Positions 25,053-34,320 of a stretch of 40,853 nt of DNA are shown piece by piece; within the stretch, counting starts at the first letter, position 1; every line of letters starts with the position of its first letter. Position numbers and translations under genes: made by a program. This DNA is from UBA1368 sp964563125 (GTDB taxonomy: Bacteria > Bacillota > Syntrophomonadia > Syntrophomonadales > Syntrophomonadaceae): positions 1 through 40,853 of the forward strand of contig CAZLVY010000013.1 of the NCBI GenBank assembly GCA_964563125.1. Direction: 5' to 3'. The notes below the pieces were generated by a model. The model was not told where the DNA came from and did no database searches. It worked only from the letters and a program-made list of their open reading frames with translations.

Positions 25053-26378
25053 CTAGAATTTCTCCAGGTATTCATCAATTTCCCAGTCATAAACCCGCGA
25101 GCTGTAATTTTCCCATTCCTTTATTTTTGCCAGTCGGAAGCGTGAATAAATATGCTCTCCTAATGCCTCTTGAATAAGTTTGTCAGCAGCCAACTCATTT
25201 ATGGCTTCATAAAGATTTTCCGGTAAGGAATGAATGTTGTTTAATTTCCGGTCACTTAAATCCATTTCATATATGTTTTGTTCCACCGGTACCGGTGGTT
25301 CCATTTTATTTTTTATTCCTTCCAAACCAGCCTTAAGTATTACTGCTAAACCTAAATAAGGATTACAGGTCGGGTCAGGATTGCGAACCTCTATGCGACT
25401 GCCAATGCCGCGACGGGCAGGAATTCTAATCAGCGGACTTCTGTTTCTGTATGACCAGGCTATATAAACCGGAGCTTCATAACCAGGCACCAGTCGTTTG
25501 TAAGAGTTAACCGTCGGGGAGGTAATTGCCGAAATGGCCCGAGCATGTTTTAATACTCCGGCTATGAAATACCAGCAGATATTACTTAAGCCATCTTTTT
25601 TATCGGCATCATAAAAGGCATTCTGGCCATCTTTAAAAAGTGAGACGTGCAGATGCATACCTGAACCGGCAATGCCAAAGATAGGCTTGGGCATAAAAGT
25701 GGCATGCATGCCATGTTTTTGTGCAACTGTTCTTACCACTATTCTAAAAGTGACTATACCATCAGCAGCTTTTAAGGCTTCCATATATTTAAAATCTATT
25801 TCATGTTGACCAGGTGCAACTTCGTGATGGGCTGCTTCGATTTCAAAACCCATGCTCTGCAGAGTTTCAACCATATCACGTCGGGCCTCTTCTCCTTTAT
25901 CAACCGGAGGCAGGTCAAAGTAACTGGCTTTATCATTAGTTTTTAATGTAGGCTGGCCATTTTCATCTAAATGAAACATGAAAAATTCCGGTTCCGGCCC
26001 CACATACATTGTATATCCAAGCTCTTTGGCTTCGGCAAGGCATTTTTGCAAAGCATAACGAGGTGAGCCTTCAAAAGGTTGATTATCAGGGTCATAAATA
26101 TCACAGATCAAACGTGCAGTTTTGCCACTGGAGTTATTATTCCAGGGTAAAATCAAAAAAGAATCGGGGTCTGGTTTAAGGTACATGTCTGATTCTTCAA
26201 TACGGACAAAACCTTCGATTGAGGAGCCGTCAAACATTAATTCCCCATCCAATGCTTTCTCAAGCTGATCAACGGTTATCGAAATACTTTTCATTACCCC
26301 TAAAATATCAGTAAATTGAAGTCTTATAAACTGTACATTGCCCTCTTGAACTTTTTTCATTATTTCCGTTTTCGTCAT
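25053..26378 (-). CDS. glnA: Glutamine synthetase, type I
   Basis: A 441-residue enzyme that makes glutamine from glutamate, ammonia and ATP. Family motifs include FDGSSIEGFVRIEESDMYL, PGQHEIDFKY, GSGMHLHVSL, NSYKRLVPGYEAPVY and the C-terminal NPYLGLAVILKAG. Length fits the short GSI-alpha form of Gram-positives, which is inhibited by glutamine feedback rather than by adenylylation. ATG 26378 is chosen because GGAGGTC lies 7 bases upstream; a TTG 15 bases earlier is inside this site. It is the last gene of the minus-strand run and converges on lexA. No glnR gene lies beside it, unlike in Bacillus. Confidence 0.95.
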   Translation of the reverse strand: MTKTEIMKKVQEGNVQFIRLQFTDILGVMKSISITVDQLEKALDGELMFDGSSIEGFVRIEESDMYLKPDPDSFLILPWNNNSSGKTARLICDIYDPDNQPFEGSPRYALQKCLAEAKELGYTMYVGPEPEFFMFHLDENGQPTLKTNDKASYFDLPPVDKGEEARRDMVETLQSMGFEIEAAHHEVAPGQHEIDFKYMEALKAADGIVTFRIVVRTVAQKHGMHATFMPKPIFGIAGSGMHLHVSLFKDGQNAFYDADKKDGLSNICWYFIAGVLKHARAISAITSPTVNSYKRLVPGYEAPVYIAWSYRNRSPLIRIPARRGIGSRIEVRNPDPTCNPYLGLAVILKAGLEGIKNKMEPPVPVEQNIYEMDLSDRKLNNIHSLPENLYEAINELAADKLIQEALGEHIYSRFRLAKIKEWENYSSRVYDWEIDEYLEKF

Positions 26379-26450
26379 CTTGATGACCTCCAATTTTTAG
26401 GAATATTATAACTAAGTAAGATTAGCACAATTAAAGTCTCATAGCAATTA

Positions 26451-26936
26451 TTAAAAGACCTTAATTAAAAATGATATAAAGAAACCTAATGCCAGAGCTA
26501 ATTGAAAAAGCACTCCTGTAAACACGCCAATAACCGCACCAATACCAGCTTTAATAGATTTTTGAACATCTTGATTGGATATGTACTCACCAATAAATGC
26601 ACCAACCAAGGGACCTAATAAGATTCCTAAAGGCGGGAAAAAGAAAATACCTGCAAAAGTGCCCAGAAGTGCACCTACTAAACCTGCCCTGGTCGAGCCA
26701 AAATATTTAGCTCCCATAACGGTAGATAAATAATTTATTAACACAGATAAAAGGGTCAGAAGCGCTAATATAATCAAATAATTAGTATTGATAATATTAA
26801 ATCCTTCATACCAACCATAAGCAAGAATAACAATAAAAATTAGCGGAACACCTGGCAGAAGAGGCACAACCGTTCCTATAATACCAACTATACAGAGTAT
26901 AATTGCCAGTATTAAAAAAATATTTTGTAAGTCCAA
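26451..26936 (-). CDS. DUF456 membrane protein
   Basis: A 161-residue, very hydrophobic protein with about four to five membrane segments and glycine-rich turns (TVVPLLPGVPLIF, GALLGTFAGIFFFPPLGILLG, GPLVGAFIGEYI), which is the pattern of the DUF456 family. No function is known for this family. The start is placed at TTG 26936, with AGGTG 6 bases upstream; a GTG at 26945 overlaps that site. It is closely packed between the PLP enzyme gene (15 bases) and glnA and is probably cotranscribed with both. Confidence 0.8.
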   Translation of the reverse strand: MDLQNIFLILAIILCIVGIIGTVVPLLPGVPLIFIVILAYGWYEGFNIINTNYLIILALLTLLSVLINYLSTVMGAKYFGSTRAGLVGALLGTFAGIFFFPPLGILLGPLVGAFIGEYISNQDVQKSIKAGIGAVIGVFTGVLFQLALALGFFISFLIKVF

Positions 26937-26951
26937 TAAAAACACCTGCTT

Positions 26952-28178
26952 TTATAATAAGATACTCTCAATTAACTGACTTATAACAAAACGGGCATGT
27001 TCATAAGTAAGACCGCCTTGCATGTAAACCGCAAATGGTTCTCTTGCCGGGGCATCACAGGATAGTTCAATAGATGATCCCTGGACAAAAGTGCCGGCAG
27101 CCATCACTATTTTATTAGTATAGCCAGGAAGATCTGCAAACTCCAGTGTTACATCATTATCTACCGGCGAATTGCTCTGAACGGTCTGGCAAAAACGGAG
27201 TATCTGCTGCCGATCTTTTAACACAACAGCCTGGACAATATCACCCCGTTTTTCATTCCAGTGCGGATAAACCGGATAACCAAATTTGGCAAATACGTAA
27301 GCTAATAATAACGCACTCTTCATCGATTGCAAAACTATATGGGGCGCCATGAATATCCCCTGGAATAAATAACGGTTATTAATTAAGCTGGGCCCAATTT
27401 CTTTGCCTAAACCCGGTGCCGTAATCTGGTATGAAACATATTCAACTAAATCTTTTTTTCCTGTTACATATCCCCCGCCCGGAGCCAGTCCTCCGCCGGG
27501 ATTTTTTATTAGTGAACCAGCCATAATGTCAATATCATATTTACTAGGTTCTTCAATCTCTACAAACTCCCCATAACAATTATCAATCATAATAATTGCT
27601 TTAGGTTGTTTGGCGCGGATAGCTTTAACCAGAGCAGCAATATCCTCAAGCCTTAAAGCAGGTCTTAAAGAGTAGCCCCGGGAACGTTGAATCAATACCA
27701 ATCTAGTTGGAGAGGCAAGTGCTTTTTCTATCTCCGTATAATCAGGTTGTCCCAGCGAATTTAAGGGTACTTCCTTATATTTAACTCCGCGGTCAATTAA
27801 TGTGCCATAACTGTTACTGTCAATACCAATAACTCTCCGCAATGTATCATAAGGACTTCCCACTACAGATACCATCTGCTCTCCAGGTCTTAAAAGGCTT
27901 AATAGGCAGGCTGCTATAGCGTGGGTACCTGATATAATTTGATTTCTTACCAGTGCATCTTCACAGGCAAAAATATCTGCGTATATTTCTTCCAGTAAAT
28001 CTCGCCCTGTATCACCATATCCATATCCACTGGAAGTAGCGAAATGATAATCCCGCACATGTTTATTTTTAAAAGCTTTTAATACTTTAACTTGATTCTC
28101 ATAAGCAATCTGTTCCAGTTGGGCAAATTCTTGTGCTAAAACTTTTTCTGCCTCTTTTATTATTGATAAACTGTTCAA
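26952..28178 (-). CDS. PLP-dependent cystathionine-lyase-like protein (COG4100, YnbB/aluminium-resistance family)
   Basis: A 408-residue fold-type I PLP enzyme. The cofactor lysine appears in GSLIKNPGGG, and the aspartate before it in MIDNCYGEF. The family is annotated from one bacterial study as an aluminium-resistance protein, and as a methionine gamma-lyase relative; its true substrate is not known. In Bacillus the ynbB gene lies in the same hfq-spoVK-ynbB-glnRA order, which supports the assignment. It begins with TTG 28178 after AAAGGA about 11 bases upstream. Confidence 0.85.
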   Translation of the reverse strand: MNSLSIIKEAEKVLAQEFAQLEQIAYENQVKVLKAFKNKHVRDYHFATSSGYGYGDTGRDLLEEIYADIFACEDALVRNQIISGTHAIAACLLSLLRPGEQMVSVVGSPYDTLRRVIGIDSNSYGTLIDRGVKYKEVPLNSLGQPDYTEIEKALASPTRLVLIQRSRGYSLRPALRLEDIAALVKAIRAKQPKAIIMIDNCYGEFVEIEEPSKYDIDIMAGSLIKNPGGGLAPGGGYVTGKKDLVEYVSYQITAPGLGKEIGPSLINNRYLFQGIFMAPHIVLQSMKSALLLAYVFAKFGYPVYPHWNEKRGDIVQAVVLKDRQQILRFCQTVQSNSPVDNDVTLEFADLPGYTNKIVMAAGTFVQGSSIELSCDAPAREPFAVYMQGGLTYEHARFVISQLIESILL

Positions 28179-28204
28179 TTTGGTGTCCGTCCTTTTTTTA
28201 AAAA

Positions 28205-29089
28205 CTAAAGTTGATTAATGATTTCCGGCAAATCAGTATCTTCGATTATCATCAAGTCTCTGCGGCTCAAGCCTTCCTTATCTATTATTCTCAAAGCCTG
28301 CAGGCGGATCGATTTTTCCACTAAATTTCTGACATATCTGGCATTACCACTGTGGGGATGACGGGTACGTATAAAGTTATTCAGTTCATTTTTCAATTTC
28401 CATCTGCAGCGGTTAGAAAGTTGATAATCCCTTTCCGCATACATCTGCAAAGCAATTAGAAATAGTTCTTCATTATCATAATCACAAAAATCGATATGAA
28501 TCGGGAAACGTGATCTAAGCCCCGGGTTAGATCTGATGAATCTGTTCATCTCGTTAGAATAACCGGCCAGGATTACAATAATATCTTCACGATAGTCCTC
28601 CATAGCTTTTACTAAAGTAGCTATAGCTTCTTGTCCAAAGTCCTTTTCTCCGCCTTGTGCCAGAGTATAAGCTTCATCAATAAACATAATACCACCCAGT
28701 GACTTTTTTATCATCTCTTTTGTCTTCTGTGCAGTATGACCGATAAATTCTCCTACTAAATCAGCTCTTTCAACTTCGACAAGATGTCCTTTGCTTAAAA
28801 TATTTATTTCTTTAAATATATTGCCCAAAATACGAGCAACGGTAGTTTTCCCGGTTCCGGGGTTACCTTTGAATAACATATGCAGTGCGGTAGGATCGGC
28901 TTTGAGGTGTAATTGAGTTCTTTTAGCTTGTATTAAAGAAAAAGCTGTTACCTCGGCTAAAGTTCTTTTAACTTCGCGTAAACCAATTAATTTTTCCAGT
29001 TCTATAAAAGAATCTTTTTTAGGAAAGGAATCAGGAGGTAAAGCGGATAGACCATTATCATTATCTGAAAACTTCATGGAAATAACCAT
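28205..29089 (-). CDS. spoVK: Stage V sporulation protein K, CbxX-type AAA ATPase
   Basis: A 294-residue AAA+ ATPase. Walker A is GNPGTGKTT, Walker B is GGIMFIDEAY, the sensor region is ILAGYSNEMN, and GLRSRFP is the arginine-finger region. The N-terminal FIELEKLIGLREVK matches SpoVK, which is needed for normal spore maturation in Bacillus. Start is uncertain: GTG 29104, ATG 29089 and ATG 29077 are all in frame; 29089 has TGGTGA 8 bases upstream and is chosen. Its neighbours hfq and ynbB-like are those of Bacillus. Its presence supports a spore-forming host. Confidence 0.88.
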   Translation of the reverse strand: MVISMKFSDNDNGLSALPPDSFPKKDSFIELEKLIGLREVKRTLAEVTAFSLIQAKRTQLHLKADPTALHMLFKGNPGTGKTTVARILGNIFKEINILSKGHLVEVERADLVGEFIGHTAQKTKEMIKKSLGGIMFIDEAYTLAQGGEKDFGQEAIATLVKAMEDYREDIIVILAGYSNEMNRFIRSNPGLRSRFPIHIDFCDYDNEELFLIALQMYAERDYQLSNRCRWKLKNELNNFIRTRHPHSGNARYVRNLVEKSIRLQALRIIDKEGLSRRDLMIIEDTDLPEIINQL

Positions 29090-29191
29090 TAAGAAAATCA
29101 CCACTCTCCAATTATCTAAAATATTATATGATTAATAGATAATAGTGGTGCTACTCGGAGCTTTGATTAATAATTATGTTACTAATTAAGA

Positions 29192-29440
29192 TTAGGCCTC
29201 ATCTGATTTATCATCCAGATTAAGAGGACTCATTGGCCTTACCGGTGCAACAGTTGATATGGCATGTTTGTATACCAGTTGCTGTTTACCATCGAGTTCA
29301 ACTATTACAGTAAAGTTATCAAAGCCTTTTACAAGTCCTTTAATTTGAAATCCGTTGACCAGAAAAACCGTAACTGCTATTTTATCTTTTCTCACCTGGT
29401 TAAGAAAAACATCCTGCAGGTTAACTTGGATTTTGCTCAT
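29192..29440 (-). CDS. hfq: RNA chaperone Hfq
   Basis: An 82-residue Sm-like protein. Sm1 is FLNQVRKDKIAVTVFLVNGF with the conserved KGLVKGFDNFTV, and Sm2 ends in VYKHAISTV, which contains the Y-K-H pattern that lines the RNA-binding pore. It forms a hexamer that helps small RNAs pair with mRNAs. GGAGG lies 9 bases before ATG 29440; TTG 29443 directly before it is an alternative. The tail after the Sm core is short and acidic, as in Gram-positives. Located between miaA and spoVK, as in Bacillus. Confidence 0.95.
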   Translation of the reverse strand: MSKIQVNLQDVFLNQVRKDKIAVTVFLVNGFQIKGLVKGFDNFTVIVELDGKQQLVYKHAISTVAPVRPMSPLNLDDKSDEA

Positions 29441-29484
29441 CAATTCAGGCCTCCAATCAAATTTTGCTAACTGTATATTAAATT

Positions 29485-30417
29485 CTACATTCCAAATAAT
29501 TGTCCTTCCAGAAGCTCTGATATTTTTTCCACCAGCACTTTTTCATCACTATATTCACTGATATCAAACCAGTTAATCTTTTTATCTCTATTAAACCAGG
29601 TATATTGTCTTTTAGCATAGTGTCTGGTTTCGCGTTTTATATCTTCCAACATTTTTTGTTGTGTTATATGACCATGAAGATAACTGAAAACCTGTTTATA
29701 GCCAAGTGCCTGCATAGGTTTATGATCTAAATTATAACCAGCCTTGATAAGACGCTCAACTTCTTCAATAAATCCGAGTTCAAACATTTCATCTACGCGT
29801 TGTTCAATTCGTTCATATAGTTTTTTACGTTCTAAGTATAATCCGATTGCAGCTAAATTATAAGTATTCTCCTTTTTCATCTGAAAAAGCGAAAATGGTT
29901 TACCGGTCAGTTCATAAACTTCCAAAGCCCGTACTATTCTCTTTTGATCCTGAGCGCTGATTTTTTCAGCATGAACCGGGTCGATAGCCTTTAATTTCTC
30001 ATAAACATAATTTATCCCTTTTAACATAATTTCATTGTTATATTTTTCCCGTACAGATTCTACCGATTCAATAGGAAACAGTTGATAATTATCAACCACA
30101 GACTGGTAATATAATCCGGTTCCGCCGACTAGCATAGGAATTTTACCCCGTTCATTAACAGCTGCAATTATTTTCTGCACCGCTTTTTGGTACTCGGAAA
30201 CATTATAGTTGCTATCGACATCAACAATATCAATTAAATAATGCTTAACAATTGCTTGTTCTTCACGGGTTACTTTAGCAGTACCAATATCCATTCCACG
30301 GTAAACCTGCATAGAATCACAGGAAATAATTTCAGCACCAATAGCCTGGGCCACCTGTATAGCAATACCGGTCTTCCCTACTGCAGTTGGGCCAACAATG
30401 GCAGACAGTTTATACAT
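29485..30417 (-). CDS. miaA: tRNA dimethylallyltransferase
   Basis: A 310-residue enzyme that adds a dimethylallyl group to A37 of tRNAs reading UNN codons. The P-loop GPTAVGKTG opens the protein, SCDSMQVYRGMDIGTAK is the substrate and Mg site, and LVGGTGLYYQSV follows; the C-terminal RHYAKRQYTWFNRD is the tRNA-binding end. ATG 30417 is chosen because GAAGGGAAC lies upstream; the frame extends further but has no good site. MiaB, which acts on the MiaA product, is the first gene of the same run. Confidence 0.95.
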   Translation of the reverse strand: MYKLSAIVGPTAVGKTGIAIQVAQAIGAEIISCDSMQVYRGMDIGTAKVTREEQAIVKHYLIDIVDVDSNYNVSEYQKAVQKIIAAVNERGKIPMLVGGTGLYYQSVVDNYQLFPIESVESVREKYNNEIMLKGINYVYEKLKAIDPVHAEKISAQDQKRIVRALEVYELTGKPFSLFQMKKENTYNLAAIGLYLERKKLYERIEQRVDEMFELGFIEEVERLIKAGYNLDHKPMQALGYKQVFSYLHGHITQQKMLEDIKRETRHYAKRQYTWFNRDKKINWFDISEYSDEKVLVEKISELLEGQLFGM

Positions 30418-30460
30418 AAAAGTTCCCTTCCAACAAATGTTTATGTCTCTCAACATTTGT

Positions 30461-31234
30461 TTATACGGCAATAATTCCGTAGCCAATTCGGTTGTGGGGG
30501 CTGTTAATGACCTTTTGAAAATTGAGTTTTTGCAACTCCTCACTCTTTACCAGTTCTTTCATCACCACTCTTTTTCGGGCTACCCGGCAAGCTTCATTAA
30601 TAGTATCTCTGGTGATAGGACTATGATCAGCAATCGATCTTAGTGCACTAATCGGTTGACTAGCCAGCAATGGGTGACGAAACATGGGGTCAAAGTATAC
30701 GATATCATAAGAATCATCATTGAGACTTTTGAGTAATTCATAATGATTAATATGACATACTTCAATTTTTTTGATAGGTTCAATTAACCAGCTAATTTTT
30801 GATTGATAAGTTTTCATGCCCCATTTTATAATTATAGCAATGGGAAAAGATGCTTCCAGTCCCAGGACAGGCTGCTCGGAAAAGTATGATGCTACAATAG
30901 AGTCCGCACCCATTCCCAGTGTACAATCCAGAAAACTGTAACTAGCTTTAAAATCGCAAGCTTTTATTAGCGGATCTATTATGCCATTTTTTCTATAAGA
31001 AGCAATTCTATTTTTAGCCATACTGGGATGAAAAAAGAATTTTTCCTCCTCCATATGTAATATAGGCCCTTCATCATGCCAGACAATAACACCCTGAGCA
31101 TTATTATCCCCTGCTAAACAGGCAAGACTTTGTTTATTACGGGGAATAAATTCTACTTCTGTTTCTTTTATAAACTGATCAAGTTCAGTGCTTATTAATT
31201 TTACTGATTGAGAAGTTGTAACAACTAATTTCAT
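30461..31234 (-). CDS. RsmJ-like class I SAM methyltransferase
   Basis: A 257-residue methyltransferase. The SAM-binding motif is LDCTLGMGADS (residues 102-112) and GLEASFPIAII follows; the catalytic-type DPMF motif (YFDPMFRHP) recalls RsmJ, which methylates G1516 of 16S rRNA in E. coli. The N-terminal 100 residues differ from RsmJ, so the target is inferred. The ATG lies 2 bases after the mutL stop, with AAGAGGT as its site, so translation is probably coupled to mutL. It fits the RNA-modification theme of this run. Confidence 0.75.
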   Translation of the reverse strand: MKLVVTTSQSVKLISTELDQFIKETEVEFIPRNKQSLACLAGDNNAQGVIVWHDEGPILHMEEEKFFFHPSMAKNRIASYRKNGIIDPLIKACDFKASYSFLDCTLGMGADSIVASYFSEQPVLGLEASFPIAIIIKWGMKTYQSKISWLIEPIKKIEVCHINHYELLKSLNDDSYDIVYFDPMFRHPLLASQPISALRSIADHSPITRDTINEACRVARKRVVMKELVKSEELQKLNFQKVINSPHNRIGYGIIAV

Positions 31235-31236
31235 TT

Positions 31237-32967
31237 TTACCTCTTAAACATTCGCTGTAAATCGGCAGCATTTATATTAATAATGGTAGGTCTGCCATGA
31301 GGGCAATTTTTGTAATTTTCCTCACCAAATAAATCATCAACTATCTGCACCATTTCGTTAGTACTCAATTTGGTTCCTGCCTTAACTGCATTTTTACAAG
31401 CCATACTAATTAATATCTTATCTTTAAAGTGATTTGACTCATCCTCTGCTGCCAAATCCACAACGGCTAATATGGTTGCTAATTCTTTACCAACCACAAA
31501 GTTTGGTACCGCTCTTAAAACAATGGAATTGTGCCCCATAATATCTATTTCAAAGCCTAATTCATTAAGTACAGTCATTTTAGTTTTCAGTATACTAATT
31601 TGTTCACTGCTTAAATCAATAGCCAGTGGCAAAACTAACCTCTGCATAAGGTCAGAAGTTTTATAAAGCCTGGTCAGACGGTTATAACAGATGCGCTCAT
31701 GGGCAGCGTGCTGGTCAACTATCAAAAGGCCGTCTCTGTTTTCCACTAGAATATAGGCATCTGCTAACTGCCCTATTATAGAAAAACTTTGATTTTTACT
31801 ATCATCAGTTACTGCTTCTATCTTGGCTAAATTTTTGGCTGCAACAAAAACTTCCCCAGTTTCACCACTATATGTTTCTGTTAATAATTGATTTTCATAA
31901 AACATATTAAGCGGCTTATGTGGTCTGCTATAGTTGTTGTCAGGCGAACGATAAATGCTTTGAAAATTATTCCCTACTCTAAAGTCAGTATCATCCAAAT
32001 GTTTTTTTACCACTCCGCTGACAAATCTAAAAACAGTTTGTTCATCCTGAAAACGTACCTCTGATTTTTGCGGGTGGATATTGACATCGATGCTGTCAGT
32101 GGGGGTAGTTAGCGATAAAAAGAAGACCGGGAATTCTTTGGATACTAATAAACCACGATAGGCATTGTCAATTGCTCTGGTTAGCATAGGACTTCGTACC
32201 GGTCGGTTATTTACGAAGAAGAAGCCTTGCTTGCGGTTGTTTCTTTTATAATCCGGTTTGGAAATCAAGCCTTGTAATGAGTATTGACTGCCTTTTACAT
32301 CTATGGCAATTAAGTAATTGTTAATGTCAGAACCATATAAAGTAAATACGGTATCACGCAGACTGCCATTACCGGGTGTCTTAAACTGGGTCTTTTTATG
32401 ATTATCGAAAACAAAGGAGATCCCCGGGTATGCCAGAGCATATTTACAAACTATATCATAAATGCTGTTACCTTCACTGACCGGACTTTTTAAAAAGGTT
32501 TTGCGCACCGGTGTGTTGTAAAACAAATCTTTAATAATTATTTTGGTGCCGTCAGCGGTCGGATATCTTTCTAATTTTTTAATAGTGCCGCCTTCGATTA
32601 AACATGTGCTGCCATCAGCATTGGGAGTTTTGGAGTATAATTCAATACGCGAAACCGCAGCTATACTAGGCAAGGCTTCACCGCGAAATCCCATGGTGTT
32701 AATAGCATACAAATCCTCTTCCCGGGTAAGTTTACTGGTGGCATGGCGTAAAAAAGCCAAGGGCAAATCATCAAAATCAATCCCCCTGCCATCATCCTCT
32801 ATTTGGATTTCATCTATTCCCCCGTTTTGGATACGGACTGTAATAAGAGAGGCACCTGCATCAATAGAGTTTTCAACCAGTTCTTTAACAATTGATGCCG
32901 GACGTTCAATTACTTCACCGGCAGCTATTTTATTGATTAATTCATCTTCCAGCAGCTTGATGGCCAT
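31237..32967 (-). CDS. mutL: DNA mismatch repair protein MutL
   Basis: A 576-residue mismatch-repair ATPase. GHKL motifs are present: ELVENSIDAGA, DDGRGID, RHATSKLT and TMGFRGEALPSI. The C-terminal half keeps endonuclease features: DQHAAHERI, ACKNAVKAG and CPHGRPT. In DQHA-x2-E-x4-E the second Glu is Asn, a modest deviation. It pairs with MutS, whose gene is about 3 kb upstream in the same run, separated by two unrelated genes. Its ATG abuts the TAA stop of the deacetylase gene, so the two are probably translationally coupled. Confidence 0.95.
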   Translation of the reverse strand: MAIKLLEDELINKIAAGEVIERPASIVKELVENSIDAGASLITVRIQNGGIDEIQIEDDGRGIDFDDLPLAFLRHATSKLTREEDLYAINTMGFRGEALPSIAAVSRIELYSKTPNADGSTCLIEGGTIKKLERYPTADGTKIIIKDLFYNTPVRKTFLKSPVSEGNSIYDIVCKYALAYPGISFVFDNHKKTQFKTPGNGSLRDTVFTLYGSDINNYLIAIDVKGSQYSLQGLISKPDYKRNNRKQGFFFVNNRPVRSPMLTRAIDNAYRGLLVSKEFPVFFLSLTTPTDSIDVNIHPQKSEVRFQDEQTVFRFVSGVVKKHLDDTDFRVGNNFQSIYRSPDNNYSRPHKPLNMFYENQLLTETYSGETGEVFVAAKNLAKIEAVTDDSKNQSFSIIGQLADAYILVENRDGLLIVDQHAAHERICYNRLTRLYKTSDLMQRLVLPLAIDLSSEQISILKTKMTVLNELGFEIDIMGHNSIVLRAVPNFVVGKELATILAVVDLAAEDESNHFKDKILISMACKNAVKAGTKLSTNEMVQIVDDLFGEENYKNCPHGRPTIININAADLQRMFKR

Positions 32968-34320
32968 TTATAACACAATCTCCAAATCATTATTAATATT
33001 AAAACTTTTATACTGGTCATTAATTCGATCCTGCAAATAAATAAAATCGAAATTACTTTTGCTGCTCATTTCTTTATACATGGCAATTGCTTGCTGATGA
33101 CATTTTTCACAGCAATTTATAGGAACAGAAATGCAAAAGACCTCATAATATTTGGCATTGCGGTGCTGGGCAGAGGAATGTATAACTCTAAATCCGCCGC
33201 ACTGAGGACAGAGTCGCAATCTTTCCGTCTGATCCTCATTAATATAATCTGTATCATAAAAAATATTTTTATGAGATGTCTCAAACGTTAAACCTTTTGA
33301 TCTGTTTTTCGCCACTACATCTGCCCGGTTTCTAAACACCTCTAATTGTACCTGGACGATTTTCTTTATATCAGCAATATTTTGCGGCGATTCCTTGAAA
33401 CGTCCGGGTTCATAATCTGGTTCGCGTAAATTAGAATAATCAATACCTGCCATAGCCATGATTAAGCCCATATTTATATATGGAAGTGCAGTTTCAACTG
33501 AGTATCCACCTTCTAATACCGCAATGTGCGGCGACAGTTTTTCATTTAATTTGGCATACCCCTGGGCAGAAAAGCGCATATCTGCCAAAGGATCGCTATA
33601 ATGATTATCCTGCCCGGCAGAATTGATGATCAAGTCCGGTTTAAATTCCTCCAACAATGGTTGGACCAGATTGTCCAGTACAAAATGGATGCCAATATCA
33701 GAAGTCCGAGGAGGCAAGGGAACATTAATAGTAGTTCCGTAGGCTAAAGGTCCGCCGCGTTCTTCCATAAAACCGGTACCGGGATAAAGAGTTCTTCCGT
33801 CCTGATGAAATGAAATAAAAAGGACATCCGGGTCATGCCAGAAAATATTCTGGGTTCCATCCCCGTGATGAACATCAGTATCAACTATGGCAATTCGTCT
33901 AATATTATATTTTTGGCGTAAATATTCTACCATTATAGCTTCGTTGTTGATATTACAAAACCCACGGTTGCCGTGACTGACTGTCATGGCATGGTGTCCG
34001 GGTGGGCGCACAATTGCAAAGCCGTTTTTAATTTCGCCCTTCATTAGAGCATCGGCAATAACCAGTGTAGAGCCTGCTGATACTAAATGCGCCTCAGTTA
34101 CCTGAGCAGCGACATCAGGCACACAAAAATGAACCCGAGCGATATCTTTGGCTTGGGCCAGTTTAGGGAAATATTCTGTTATCTGGGGAAGATCCATTAT
34201 GCCTTCTTCAAATATCTGATCTCTGGTATATAATAGTCTTTCTTCTCTTTCCGGATGAGAAGGAGAAATAGCCCAGTCAAAAGCAGGAAAGAATAATATT
34301 CCGGTAGGCTTGGTTATCAT
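32968..34320 (-). CDS. Histone-deacetylase-family amidohydrolase with C-terminal Cys motifs
   Basis: A 450-residue protein. The zinc and charge-relay residues of active deacetylases are visible: RPPGHHAM (H109, H110), DTDVHHGDG (D149, H151), SAGQDNHYSDP (D238) and EGGYS (Y273). In bacteria this family covers acetoin-utilisation (AcuC) and polyamine or protein deacetylases; the substrate is not clear. After residue 365 there is an extra 85-residue tail with CPQC (371-374) and CCEKC (403-407), which could hold a zinc ion. Its ATG overlaps the stop of the upstream hydantoinase-type gene by 4 bases and its stop abuts mutL. Confidence 0.85.
   Translation of the reverse strand: MITKPTGILFFPAFDWAISPSHPEREERLLYTRDQIFEEGIMDLPQITEYFPKLAQAKDIARVHFCVPDVAAQVTEAHLVSAGSTLVIADALMKGEIKNGFAIVRPPGHHAMTVSHGNRGFCNINNEAIMVEYLRQKYNIRRIAIVDTDVHHGDGTQNIFWHDPDVLFISFHQDGRTLYPGTGFMEERGGPLAYGTTINVPLPPRTSDIGIHFVLDNLVQPLLEEFKPDLIINSAGQDNHYSDPLADMRFSAQGYAKLNEKLSPHIAVLEGGYSVETALPYINMGLIMAMAGIDYSNLREPDYEPGRFKESPQNIADIKKIVQVQLEVFRNRADVVAKNRSKGLTFETSHKNIFYDTDYINEDQTERLRLCPQCGGFRVIHSSAQHRNAKYYEVFCISVPINCCEKCHQQAIAMYKEMSSKSNFDFIYLQDRINDQYKSFNINNDLEIVL

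Noticed and set aside
32968..34320. Transfer of a eukaryotic histone deacetylase
   Set aside because: Bacterial AcuC-like deacetylases are common, and the sequence and packing look native to the cluster.
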